DNA from: Galaxea fascicularis
Lineage: Eukaryota > Cnidaria > Anthozoa > Scleractinia > Euphylliidae
Direction: 5' to 3'
DNA length: 64,000 bases
NCBI GenBank assembly: GCA_948470475.1
Contig: OX419337.1
Coordinates: 21,343,806 to 21,407,805 of the forward strand
Numbering within the stretch: position 1 is the stretch's first letter; the number at the start of each line of letters is the position of its first letter. The notes under the pieces were generated by a model. It had not been told where the DNA came from. It searched no databases and worked only from the letters and a program-made list of their open reading frames with translations. Shown piece after piece: positions 47,501 through 57,522 of this stretch. Made by a program: the position numbers and the translations under genes.

Positions 47501-50500
47501 ACAACACACTGCATTGTGGTATACCGGAAACGGAAACAGACTATACAGTTATCCTAATAAGGAGTTTGATATTATGGGATAAGAATACAGAGAAACCTCG
47601 TGTAAAAATTGGTTAATGGAGTACGAATAAACCAATTCATGTGTTGTGTTATTACAAAGCTGTTTTGCTGTTTTCTGGTCTTAAACCGAACACACCACAT
47701 TTGGCGACGAGGGTGGGATTGGTTGAATCGCCGAGCGACTGCTGAAGCGGACACGAGTTTAAACAGTGGATAAAACTCGAACAAATGGCTGTGTGTTTGA
47801 GCGGATTGCCAGGATTATCTGTATTCGATGCTGTCGGCGAACCCGCGACACTCGCACAACGTTGGATTACATGGAGAGCTGAATTCGAACTGTATGTCAC
47901 TGCTTCGGGGATTAGCGACCCAACTCAAGAGAGAGCTCTTTTACTTCACCTTGCTGGACCCCGAGTCCGAGATATCTTCAATAATTCGATTCCCGCTGAC
48001 GTTCGCGGTGGAGCTAAAGACTATGACAAAGCCATGGACAGCTTATCGGAACATTTCAAGCTCAGAAAGAACGCTCCGATGGCGAGACAGAACTTTTTAG
48101 CGGCAAAACCATCGGCTGGTGAAACCATCAACAATTTTATTACTCGCTTGCAGAAACTCGCGGAACATTGCGACTACGAAGGCGAACGGGATAACCAGGT
48201 TAGAGATCGTGCAATTTCTTTCATAAAAGATAGAAACCTGAAGGCCAAACTGTACCGTGAGGAAACTCTGACTCTTAATAAACTCATGGAAATTGTAAGC
48301 CAATACCACGATAAGGAAGCTCTTATTCTCGTACCAGAAAGTCAAGTCAATCACATTGTCCCTGATTCAAGACAAGGAGGAAAGTGTTGGCGATGCGATA
48401 AAGTAGGCCACTTTGCAAAGGAATGCATTCGCTCACGTAATCATAAGTGTGGAAAATGCGGCAATTTGGGCCATTTTGAACTGTGCTTAAGACTAAACCG
48501 AACAAGGTACATACGCCGAAACAGAAGTCAGGCCAATTTCGTAGAGATTCCTACGGAAAACCCAAATTTGGTAGGAGGGGAGGAAACCCACAGGGCCAGC
48601 GTAATGTACGCCAAGTAACCGAGGAAACGATGGATCCAAACTATGCAAACAGTGATGATTTCTATGTGTTCAGTGCAGGGAACAGTGAAGGACAGAACAT
48701 CATAGAGATGCTGATTGAAGATAAGCCTGTTAATGTTATAATAGATTCAGGAGCAAATTGTAATTTAATGTCGGAAGAAGTGTTTGAATCTATTATGGGA
48801 GGTAACGCTATCCTGCTAGAGTGTAATAAGAGAGTTTATGCCTATGCCTCTGTAGAGCCACTCAAACTCAAGGGAAAGCATAAGTTAACTGTACAAGTAC
48901 CGCAAACCAGTAAATCCCTTAGTGTAGAGTTTTATATCACTTGCGATAAGGCAGCGACGCTAATAGGCCGTGAAACTTCTGAATTGCTGGGCGTGCTAAG
49001 AGTGGGTGTCCCCATCAATAGCTGTGAAGCGAAGCATGAAGCCCTAGGAGACACAGCAAACCAGGCAGAAAGAAAGGCTGTCCTCAGAACAAAATTCCCT
49101 AAGGTGTTTCAGGGATTGGGAAAGCTGAAAGACTATCAGCTAAAGCTCCACATAGATGAAAGTGTTCAGCCTGTAGCCCAGCCAGTGCGTCGTATTCCCT
49201 TTAGTAGGAGAGCCAAAGTTAATGAAAAGCTGGATGAATTGCTCAAACTTGACGTGATTGAAAAAGTGGAGGGACCAACCAGCTGGGTGAACCCCTTGGT
49301 AGTGGTAGAGAAACCCAATGGAGACATAAGGATCTGTCTAGACATGAGACAAGCAAATCAAGCGATAGTAAGAGAAAAACACCCAGTCCCCACAGTCGAA
49401 GAAACACTCCAAGAAGTATCCTATGCAAAGGTCTTCTCCAAGCTCGATTTAAACATGGCTTTTCACCAGATTGAATTGCACCCAGAATCAAGAGACATAA
49501 CCACATTCGCAGCTCCAAATGGCTTGTACAGATACAAGCGTCTGCTTTTTGGTATTAACATGGCGACGGAAAAATTCCAGCAAATCGTGTCGCAGATAAT
49601 TAAAGACTGTCCGGGAACGTACAACTTACACGACGACTTGCGAGTGGTTGGTGCAGACGACAAGGAGCATGACGAAAACCTGGAAAGAGTTATGAGAAAA
49701 TTGCAGGAGAACGGAATCACCCTTAACTACGACAAGTGTGAAATCGGTGTCCCAAGCATGACCTACATGGGTGATGTACTTTCGGGAGAAGGGCTGAAAC
49801 TCTCCGATGAACGAGTAAAGGCCATTGTTGAAGCACCTGCTCCTCAAAATCAGTCTGAACTCAGAAGTTTCCTTGGATCCGTCCAGTTCTGTGCGAAGTT
49901 CATCCCAAGCTTTTCTACAGTCTCAAGTCCACTGTGGGACTTAACCTGCAGAGATGCAAAGTGGAAGTGGGGTCCACGAGAAGATAAGGCATTTCAAGAC
50001 ATCAAAGTCCGGTTAACTCAAGCACCAGTGATGGCCTACCACAGACAAGGGGCCCCAACCCGTCTCACAACTGACGCCTCGCCTGTCGGAATTGGTGCCA
50101 TACTTGAACAGCAGCAAGAAGATGGGAGTTACAGGCCTATCTATTACGCCAGTCGCAAGCTCAGCCAAGTTGAGAAACGGTACTTGCAGTTTGAAAGAGA
50201 GGCCTTAGCCGTCAGGTGGGCCTGCGAGAAGTTCCACCTGTACCTATATGGCATTAAGTTCGAGATCTGTACAGATCACAAACCCTTAGTGATAGTCCTC
50301 AGCCCAAAGTCTAAACCTCCTTCAGCCCGAATAGAGAGGTGGCTCCTCTACCTGCAGCAGTATCAGTACGAGTTGACCCACATTCGTGGAAAAGACAACG
50401 CAGCAGATGTTCTCAGCCGTCTCCCTGTTGGCCAGACCCAAGATAAAGACACGAAAGAAACGGAAGATTTTGCATACAGTGTTGCCAGAGAAGCTGTGCC

Positions 50501-53355
50501 AGCTGCATTAGTACCAAAGCAAGTAGAAATTGCCTCAGCAAACGACCCAACCTTACAGCTAGTGCGCCAGGCCATTATCACCGGTGACTGGAACCGATTG
50601 TCAGGAACCGTTTACAAAGTAGTGCAAGATGAGCTGTGGCTGATAGGACAAGTCTTGATGAGGGCAAATCGTATCGTGATGCCTGAGAGCCTTTGGAAGC
50701 AAACCATCATGCTGGCTCATGAAGGTCACCAGGGGATGGTCAGAACCAAGGCCAGATTGCGGGAGAAAGTGTGGTGGCCTCAAATGGACAAGCAAGTGGA
50801 AGAGCTGATACGTACCTGTCATCCCTGCCAGCTTGTAGGACCTAGGGCCAAACCAGAACCAGTGAGATCAACAAGACTGCCTGAAGGGCCGTGGCAAGAA
50901 ATTTCAATTGATCTTCTTGATATATCAGATGGCGAGCACCTCCTGGTAGTGGTGGATTACTATTCCCGTTGGATAGAAGCTATCCTTCTGAAGAAAACAG
51001 ATGCTCAACATGTCATTAAATCTATGGAAGCTATCTTCAGAACACATGGATTACCAGAAACCGTTCGTAGCGATAACGGCCCCCCATTCGCATCTAAAGA
51101 GTTTGAAGCCTTTCTGGAGTATTTGGGGATTGAGCACAAGAAGGGTGTACCGTACTGGCCGCAAAGCAATGGAGAAGTGGAACGTTGCAACGAAACCCTT
51201 TTAAAGATTGTACGGATCGCCCGACTTGAAGCAAGAGACTGGCGGAAGGCCCTCCAGGACTTTCTGTTTCAGTACAGAGTTACTCCACACACCGTTACCA
51301 GAATATCCCCTGCAGAACTGCTTATGGGAAGAAAACTGCGAGACAAACTTCCTCAAGTTGAATTCAAAAAAGAGCAAGCAACAGAAGCATATTGGCAACA
51401 GCAGCTGAGAGAAAGAGATGCTCGTGCGAAACTTCGACAAAAAGAATATGCAGACAAGACGAGAGCAGCTAAGTATAGTGACATTGAAGCAGGAGACAAA
51501 GTGCTATTGAAGCAGACTCGTGAAAACAAGCTCTCACCTAATTACGAGCCAGATCCGTATGTTGTCACTCACAAGGATGGAAATGCTGTTATCTTACAAG
51601 ACGCTAATGGCAATAACAAAATGCGCAACATAGCGCACACAAAGAAATTTATTGAGCCCGTAACCATTGGAAAGGAGGAATCGGACAAGCAAGAGCAGCC
51701 TGTACAGACAGCGATGTCAGAACAGTGCAGCCAGCCAGCATCTACAGTCATCCAGTCCTCAGTGCCCACACAGGAAGCCCTACCTAAGAGCGCCCCAGAC
51801 AGATCAGATACGTCTCGGGCTCTCGGCCCGTGCGCGTTAGGCATGCGCCTGCATGGATGAAAGATTATGTTTCTAGCTAAAGTTGTTAGTTCTAGTTCTA
51901 GCTGTTTAAAAAAAAAAAGGTAAAAGAAAAGACTGTAACTATGGTAAGTTTCTCAATAAGCAGGAGGAGGATGTGGTATACCGGAAACGGAAACAGACTA
52001 TACAGTTACCTAATAAGGAGTTTGATATTATGGGATAAGAATACAGAGAAACCTCGTGTAAAAATTGGTTAATGGAGTACGAAAAACCAGTTCATGTGTT
52101 GTGTTATTACAAAGCTGTTTTGCTGTTTTCTGGTCTTAAACCGAACACACCACATGCATAAAGTATGGGAAGTATCCTTACAAAAATACAATGCATAAAG
52201 TCACTAAGTGTCCTAACAACACACTACATAAAGAACACAAAGCTTAGTTACAGTAACGAAAGAATAAGCCTGACAAAAACGAAAAATAAAATAAATAAAT
52301 AAATAAATGAAAGCAGCCATGAGGCACTTAAGCTGCTGATAGATTTGCTCCATGTCAGGTTATAGCTGGATTCGTGATTGTTTTATCACTTTGATTTCAT
52401 TTTGATACATTTTTAGGCGCCATCGAACTTAAGCTGTTATCCTAACCACGTTGTTCTTGCAATGAAGCTGCCACATACCAAGATTTCACATGGATTTAAT
52501 CATATCAATTACAAAATCAGTGAGGTACTCAGTTATCGTATGTGCCTATAGGTAACGCCTCTTTAATCAAATAGGTTTTGTCCATGCCGGGATTGTTAAT
52601 TTTAATAGTATAACCTTAAATGCCAAAATGGGTGGTTTTGATAGGTCATATGTGCATATATTGGTAACCTCTAGCCAGAACAAAAGACTTAAGTTTAATA
52701 CGTGCAATGTAACACAATGTAACGTAATGTAATGTATAGGTTGGTGTTGGACTTGCGTACGATTCAGTTCAAGTGATCAAACAAGCGTTGAACAAAGGAC
52801 CATGCGTATCGATAAATGGATCTGCGTTAACTTATCAAGACAAAGATACAGTGCTGTCTTGCATTAGAAAGGTAATTTTTCTACGTGGTGTTCTAAGTAT
52901 GAGGTAATTGTCAGCGAACGTTATTCAAGGAAGCTGGGCTGGCAAGCCTACTACATCATTAAACCAAATTGACACAACTGATTGGAATTGGAAGCAAAAA
53001 CATGTTGTAGTCAAGTTTGCCAATCCTGGAAAAAAGTCGAATATGTCCCATTTAAAATCCCTCTGCTGCCTTATTTTATTATCGGCAGGTCTTTGTGAAT
53101 GGCGTCTCAGGACCAGTGCAGTTTGATGAGGATGGCACACGAAAGGGAATTGAACTGGAAATTTTAAACCTTCAAAACAACGCCTTCAAGAACGTAAGTG
53201 CTTTAAAAAGGGGAAATTGCAAATTGATCGCTCGGCCTGTCTGTCTGTGTCAGTCTGTCTGTCTGTCAGCCTGGCTTCATGTCTCCCTGTTTCCCTATCT
53301 GTCTGCCTCCTTCCCTGTCTCCATGTCTGCCTTCCTACCTGCCTGCCTGTCTGCC

Positions 53356-53387
<32 letters not shown>

Positions 53388-56300
53388 AGTCCATTTACCT
53401 CTCCGGGATTTCATTTACCACAATTAACCGAACTAAACCTTTCGTTGTATTTTGTAAACAGATAGGTGGATGGAATTCAACTAAGCGCGTGGCAGTACTA
53501 GGGAAATTCTCAAGCAACCAGTGGTCGCAGTCTTATGGAGGAACTGTGGGTGGAAGAAAGCTGAGAGTAGTGGTTGCTGAGGTGACATAAACATCTCCAT
53601 TGATCGTCTCACAAGCCTTAGACAATTTACTATGATTTATCATACCATCTAGCTACGAGAGAAAAACGACAATTGGTTTAACGTGATAACAAACGCATAG
53701 CTACGTTCTTAAATGTAAATTCAGTTGACAGTCGACATTGTTTGTAGACTGACTCTAACAATCGCCCTCGATCTCTCACTGGCTTCTCCAACGTAAAATA
53801 AATGACCGTTTAATGCCCAGCTGTATGGCCCCTAAGGGCTTTGCGTCACACACAATACTGAGAAACAGAAACCTCCCACTACTGTTTTATATGCATAAAA
53901 TTATACTGCCCATGTTGTTATTGTTGTCCATTAATCTGCATGGCGTCGTAGCCCCCTTCAGGAAAGTCTAGAGTGCAACCCTTAAATATCGCAGCGACAA
54001 TGGACGGAGGATAAAAGCGGAGAAGAGAATCATACACTGCAGCTTTTGGCAGCATCTGATCGATGGTCTTGCGATCGGTTCACACTCTGAACCATCAAAT
54101 AAAGCCCTAGGCTTTGTTCGATGTTTTTTTGTACTTCTTTCTAAACCTGGTTCTTTGTAGTTCGTAATGACACTTCGCTTTTAGTCGTTAGTATTTTTTC
54201 ACGTACTTTTCTTCACCTCACATCGTCGTATTTTTCTTGGCAACACACCAGGACGCCCCGTTTGTGGTTGCACATCAGCACGAGAATTCTACCTCCTTGT
54301 ATCACGGATATTGCATCGAGTTGCTGAATGCGCTGGCAAGAAATCTTCAGTTCACATACGAGATTTACACCTCCCCGGACGGGAAATACGGCGCTGAAAC
54401 TGCAAATGGGACCTGGAATGGGATGATTGGAGAGCTGTTGAATAAGGTTGGATTTCATATTTTACTAAAAACCAGATCATTTAATAATGCAATTCTAGAG
54501 TTTTGATTGGCTTAGTCGTCATGGTATATGAGCCATTATTTCGTAACCACGATGACGTAAGGGTACCGCTTCCTAGTGAGCTCAGATCATAAGAGAAACG
54601 GATTATTAAGCAGACGTTCTTGAGTCCTGGCAAAACCTCAACAAGACCCGAGCAATAAGAGGTGAGTTTATGGTGGCTTCGCATGTGTTCAACATCTACC
54701 TCAGTTCAGAATGACCACGTTACTAGGTTGGCCACTTGTCTCCTTTATCTTGACACGTAAATTTTCAGGACCTTAACCAAGACACAGATCGCAATGGTAG
54801 TAGTCGGTGCTGTAGACGCCTTATATATATATATGGGTTCACGAGCTAACCAGCTGTTTAATTGCTGCTAAAAGCTTCCGCAGTTCGCTAACAAAACCGA
54901 CAATGAAAACTAGCTGATGCTATTTTCCAACAAGAAGTGGGGGAAAAACATAGGAGTTCTTAAGGACGGTAGGGGATGAATGTGATTTTAACATTGATAA
55001 TTCCTGTCTTAAGGTTAAGATTTTATCCACATCACACTCAAATAAATTACGTTTAACGTATTACCAGGAATCACCCACTCTCCACGCCACGACTAAAAAG
55101 AAAATTCTTCTTTATATCTAAGCGTGCTGATATTGCTGTTGCTGCCCTGACTGTCACCGAACGTCGTGAAAAAGTTGTGGACTTCACTATTCCTTACATG
55201 TTTAAGTCTAAAGAGATGCTGCTCAAGAAGGAATCCTCCGGTGCATCAGTGGACTTCCTACAATTTACCAATCCCTTTCACAGAAACGTTTGGTTGGCTA
55301 CACTCGCCAGCCTGTTGATCATCTCTGTCGCCATGTTTGTAATCAACTACTTCAGCCCGTATGGATACAAAGGCGAGAATGGAAAAGGGACGGCGGACAA
55401 TTTCAGCTTTTTCAACAGCCTGTGGTTTGTTGTAGCTTGTATGCTTCAACAGGGTGGTGAAAACATACCCAGGAGTTTGTCAGGTGAAGGTCTTTTTTGA
55501 TCCTGTTTAGGAGACTTTGAACCGACCTAAGAGAAGCTATAATTGTACCAAAGCCCAAACCAGTCCTTCAAACTTGGGCGATGACCTCATAAATCTCAAA
55601 GAAAGTTAAAGCCACCAACCTGAAAATCCCCATTTCCCATAGCAAATATGTTGTTTAACGCAAAGAGTAGGGCAATTCAATTTACGATGCATGGCAAATT
55701 TACCCTATCAACTTTGTTAAAAATACCTGGAAAAATTTTTAAAGATTTGATCCCATTCTCAGTATTTTCCACCCTAGTGGAGCCATAGAACCAGCAGCCA
55801 TCTGATTGCTGGTTTCGTAAACGACTTACGCCTTTACAAAGACAAATGGTCAGCCCATCGCTCAGTCGCCACCAAACCCGTAAATGTATGCTACGGTGGA
55901 CAATAGCACTGGAAACTGTGTTCTCTACTCTTTGCAATTAGCGTGTACGGGGATTGTTTTATGTCCTCTTCTAGCGTTACCTTGGAGAGGAAGGAAAATA
56001 ATTGGATTTTTAACGCTAATGCGCCTTTATTTTAGGTCGTGTTCTTACAGGATGTTACTGGTTCTGTATTCTTATCTGGGTCTCATCATACACTGCAAAC
56101 CTGGCAGCTTTCTTCACTGTGAAAAATACCGAGTATCCAATAAATAATATTGATGACATCTTAAAATCATCTTATAAAGTGGCAATCATAAATTCCGGAA
56201 GCACTTATGAGTTCTTCAAGTCTAGTCAGTATGAGAATCACCAAAAGATTTGGCGTAGAATTCAAACCTCTAATGGCTTGGTCAAAAACACAGCAGAAGG

Positions 56301-57522
56301 CATTCAAAGAGTCCGACAAAATGACGAGATGGTGTTTATTAGTGATGGGCCAGTTCTCCAGCATGTTGCTGGCAAGTTACCGTGTGACCTAACCACAGGT
56401 AAATTATGAAGTCAGCAGCTAATGAAGAAACGTTCCACTGGAAGTTCAGTATTATTAGAGACGGTTACATCGATAAAACACTGATAAAAGTAGGCAGTAG
56501 TTACCATAGTTACAGCCAGTAGTTACATACCATTCCTGCTTATTCTTTGACCCCTTTTATAACGATCGAACTCAATTCTGCCAGTCCAGTGTTACATCTT
56601 TTTATCGAGGTTGTACTGCCTACATAATGTGATCTTTGATGTACATGACTTTAGTGACTATAGTTCTATCCAACGCACCATTCCTTGTTCTCAGTCCCAG
56701 GACTAAGTACAGCTGACGGACTTGGCTTCGCTTTTCAACCAAATTCACCAGATGTTAAAGAATTCACACTGGAAATCCTACGCCTGTACGAAGACGGTTT
56801 CCTTGACAGTCTGAGGCGGAAATGGTGGGACAACATGAATGAGTGTCCAAAGGAAAAAGACACAGGTATGCAAATAAACCAATAGATAAAGGCTGCGTTT
56901 TATCTTAGCCTTCAAGCAAAACAGTTTCTCTGCTTCTCTGCAAAATGTATTCTGAATACGTTCTTTGTCCCCTCCAAATTATTTTGCTGCTCAATTGTTT
57001 CACCACTCACTAGTCGCTGGTCGTTTACTCAATTATATAATGCTGCAGCAGAATTGCGTTTAAATGGTACCTATTTCAGCCAGTTATTTAACTAATCCAT
57101 ATCAAAGTCTCTAGAGAGCGTAGGCCCCAAGCGTTGCACCCCTGTCTGTTGGCTTATTATATCCGCAGTAGAATCACAAGAAGGCTGAGGTGTGCCACGA
57201 AATACGTTTCCAAAGTGCAAAGAAGCGTATACCTCAAGCATGAAATAACGTTTTTTCGGTGCATCACATTACCCTTATAATTAATAGTTTAATAATTTAC
57301 CTTTAGTACCATTCCAAGTGTGGTTGCTTACCATTTCATTCGTATCTTTCAGCATTATCCCGTCAACGCATCAACCTGAACAGCATGCTGGGCGTGTATC
57401 TTGTGATGGGTGCAGGGATTTTAGCATCGTTCCTGTTGCTTCTGGCAGAGATAATGTGGAAAAGAAGAAGCAGCAGAAGCCAAGGTTTGTGGTCCGACAC
57501 ATCATACTTTATTAAGCAGTAG
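44233..57522 (+). CDS. Ionotropic glutamate receptor gene 2 (Asp in ligand site)
   Basis: Channel subunit paralogous to gene 1. Fourteen exons join in frame to about 813 codons: 44233-44317, 44606-44743, 46414-46653, 46734-46939, 47284-47331, 52417-52524, 52740-52871, 53089-53193, 53462-53581, 54252-54446, 55123-55483, 56036-56398, 56695-56865, 57353-57522. Signal peptide MNGSFFIWFVVLSS, amino-terminal domain to about 390, S1 (DAPFVV ... ALTVTERREKVVDF), M1, pore loop with MLQQGGENIP (Gln568), M3 SSYTANLAAF, S2, and M4 in the last exon. T469 and R474 are kept, the S1 Pro is Ala467, Ser635-Thr636 are kept, and Asp683 replaces the usual Glu. Exons 5 and 6 (16 and 36 codons) are the weakest calls, supported by phase and by KWILQGQ and VVLAMKLP matching gene 1. 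The C-terminus is uncertain: read-through ends at TAG 57520, while a donor at 57485 would allow another tail. Intron 5 carries a gypsy element. Confidence 0.9.
45096..45333. mobile_element. MITE with inverted GCCGTTTCT / AGAAACGGC ends, receptor 2 intron 2
   Basis: Left CCCGGGTGCCGTTTCTAGAA and right TTCCAGAAACGGCCTCCGGG are inverted ends; the inner GGGCCCGTTAAG occurs at 45139 and as GGCCCGTTAAG at 45293. Non-coding. Confidence 0.65.
46165..46261. mobile_element. Terminal inverted-repeat end of a pogo/Tigger-like element
   Basis: The right end reads, in inverse, CAGTCGAACCTCGATTATCC, followed by GGACTCGTTGGGACC. CAGT..AACCTCGATTATCCGG is the familiar tip of pogo-type mariner elements. An internal second ATTATCCGGAC is present. 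No transposase is seen and the other end is not found, so it is a solo or truncated end in receptor 2 intron 2. Confidence 0.6.
47515..47699 (+). repeat. 5' LTR of the gypsy element
   Basis: Starts TGTGGTATACC and ends ACACACCACA. Carries AATAAA at 47626-47631, the likely poly(A) signal of the R region. Confidence 0.93.
47785..48618 (+). CDS. gag: Gag of gypsy element
   Basis: 277 codons from ATG 47785. The N-terminal two thirds is a capsid-like helical region (W.TWRAEFELYVTASG, HLAGPRVRDIF, NFLAAKPSAGETINNFITRL). Two zinc knuckles follow: CWRCDKVGHFAKEC (CX2CX4HX4C) and CGKCGNLGHFELC, the latter one residue short (HX3C). After the second knuckle the frame runs 45 further codons overlapping the pol frame and stops at 48616-48618. 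The irregular knuckle next to the frame change suggests either a small mutation here or a genuine gag-pol overlap. Confidence 0.88.
   Translation: MAVCLSGLPGLSVFDAVGEPATLAQRWITWRAEFELYVTASGISDPTQERALLLHLAGPRVRDIFNNSIPADVRGGAKDYDKAMDSLSEHFKLRKNAPMARQNFLAAKPSAGETINNFITRLQKLAEHCDYEGERDNQVRDRAISFIKDRNLKAKLYREETLTLNKLMEIVSQYHDKEALILVPESQVNHIVPDSRQGGKCWRCDKVGHFAKECIRSRNHKCGKCGNLGHFELCLRLNRTRYIRRNRSQANFVEIPTENPNLVGGEETHRASVMYAK
48483..51860 (+). CDS. pol: Pol of gypsy element (protease, RT, RNase H, integrase)
   Basis: Open frame of 1125 codons in the -1 frame relative to gag; no start codon is implied, since the frame simply opens at 48483. In order: basic linker; aspartic protease with VIIDSGANC (D88); reverse transcriptase with LDLNMAFHQIEL and the catalytic pair in YNLHDDLRV (about residue 384); RNase H with LTTDASPVGIGA; integrase zinc region H..H..C..C (HEGHQG ... 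CHPC, about 746-782); DDE core with IDLLD, SDNGPPF and SNGEVERCNETL (about 820-905); and a C-terminal region. No internal stop. The element could be autonomous if the gag-pol frame change is made during translation. Confidence 0.93.
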   Translation: MLKTKPNKVHTPKQKSGQFRRDSYGKPKFGRRGGNPQGQRNVRQVTEETMDPNYANSDDFYVFSAGNSEGQNIIEMLIEDKPVNVIIDSGANCNLMSEEVFESIMGGNAILLECNKRVYAYASVEPLKLKGKHKLTVQVPQTSKSLSVEFYITCDKAATLIGRETSELLGVLRVGVPINSCEAKHEALGDTANQAERKAVLRTKFPKVFQGLGKLKDYQLKLHIDESVQPVAQPVRRIPFSRRAKVNEKLDELLKLDVIEKVEGPTSWVNPLVVVEKPNGDIRICLDMRQANQAIVREKHPVPTVEETLQEVSYAKVFSKLDLNMAFHQIELHPESRDITTFAAPNGLYRYKRLLFGINMATEKFQQIVSQIIKDCPGTYNLHDDLRVVGADDKEHDENLERVMRKLQENGITLNYDKCEIGVPSMTYMGDVLSGEGLKLSDERVKAIVEAPAPQNQSELRSFLGSVQFCAKFIPSFSTVSSPLWDLTCRDAKWKWGPREDKAFQDIKVRLTQAPVMAYHRQGAPTRLTTDASPVGIGAILEQQQEDGSYRPIYYASRKLSQVEKRYLQFEREALAVRWACEKFHLYLYGIKFEICTDHKPLVIVLSPKSKPPSARIERWLLYLQQYQYELTHIRGKDNAADVLSRLPVGQTQDKDTKETEDFAYSVAREAVPAALVPKQVEIASANDPTLQLVRQAIITGDWNRLSGTVYKVVQDELWLIGQVLMRANRIVMPESLWKQTIMLAHEGHQGMVRTKARLREKVWWPQMDKQVEELIRTCHPCQLVGPRAKPEPVRSTRLPEGPWQEISIDLLDISDGEHLLVVVDYYSRWIEAILLKKTDAQHVIKSMEAIFRTHGLPETVRSDNGPPFASKEFEAFLEYLGIEHKKGVPYWPQSNGEVERCNETLLKIVRIARLEARDWRKALQDFLFQYRVTPHTVTRISPAELLMGRKLRDKLPQVEFKKEQATEAYWQQQLRERDARAKLRQKEYADKTRAAKYSDIEAGDKVLLKQTRENKLSPNYEPDPYVVTHKDGNAVILQDANGNNKMRNIAHTKKFIEPVTIGKEESDKQEQPVQTAMSEQCSQPASTVIQSSVPTQEALPKSAPDRSDTSRALGPCALGMRLHG
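48564..48570 (+). promoter_or_regulatory. Candidate -1 frameshift heptamer in gag-pol overlap
   Basis: A-AAT-TTG fits the X-XXY-YYZ slippery pattern in the gag frame (codons CCA AAT TTG) and lies inside the stretch open in both frames (48483-48618). Z=G is not the favoured base in animals. No downstream pseudoknot was demonstrated. Confidence 0.35.
51972..52154 (+). repeat. 3' LTR of the gypsy element
   Basis: Same ends as the 5' LTR. A 1-nt deletion changes the AATAAA of the 5' copy to AAAAAC here, and a second 1-nt deletion lies near 52003. Confidence 0.93.
53236..53391. repeat. TGTC/TGCC tetranucleotide microsatellite, receptor 2 intron 8
   Basis: Imperfect (CTGT)n and (CTGC)n over about 155 bp. 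Long Cys/Leu/Ser-rich frames over it are artefacts. Confidence 0.92.

Larger units (their letters stand above)
47515..52154 (+). mobile_element. Near-intact Ty3/gypsy LTR retrotransposon in receptor 2 intron 5
   Basis: A 4.64-kb element with TG..CA LTRs of 185 and 183 bp, flanked by the 5-bp target duplication TGCAT (47510-47514 and 52155-52159). LTRs differ by two 1-nt indels and one substitution, so insertion is recent. Gag and Pol are open. A purine tract (GCAGGAGGAGGA) precedes the 3' LTR, and TTTGGCGACGAGGGTGGG after the 5' LTR is the candidate primer-binding region. Domain order protease, RT, RNase H, integrase places it in Ty3/gypsy; it resembles the K02A2.6-like group frequent in invertebrates. 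It lies in the same orientation as the host gene, within local TGCATAAAG-type repeats. Confidence 0.95.

Noticed and set aside
53095..53590. Cys/Leu/Ser-rich frames
   Set aside because: Translations of the TGTC microsatellite; real coding here is limited to receptor 2 exons 8 and 9.
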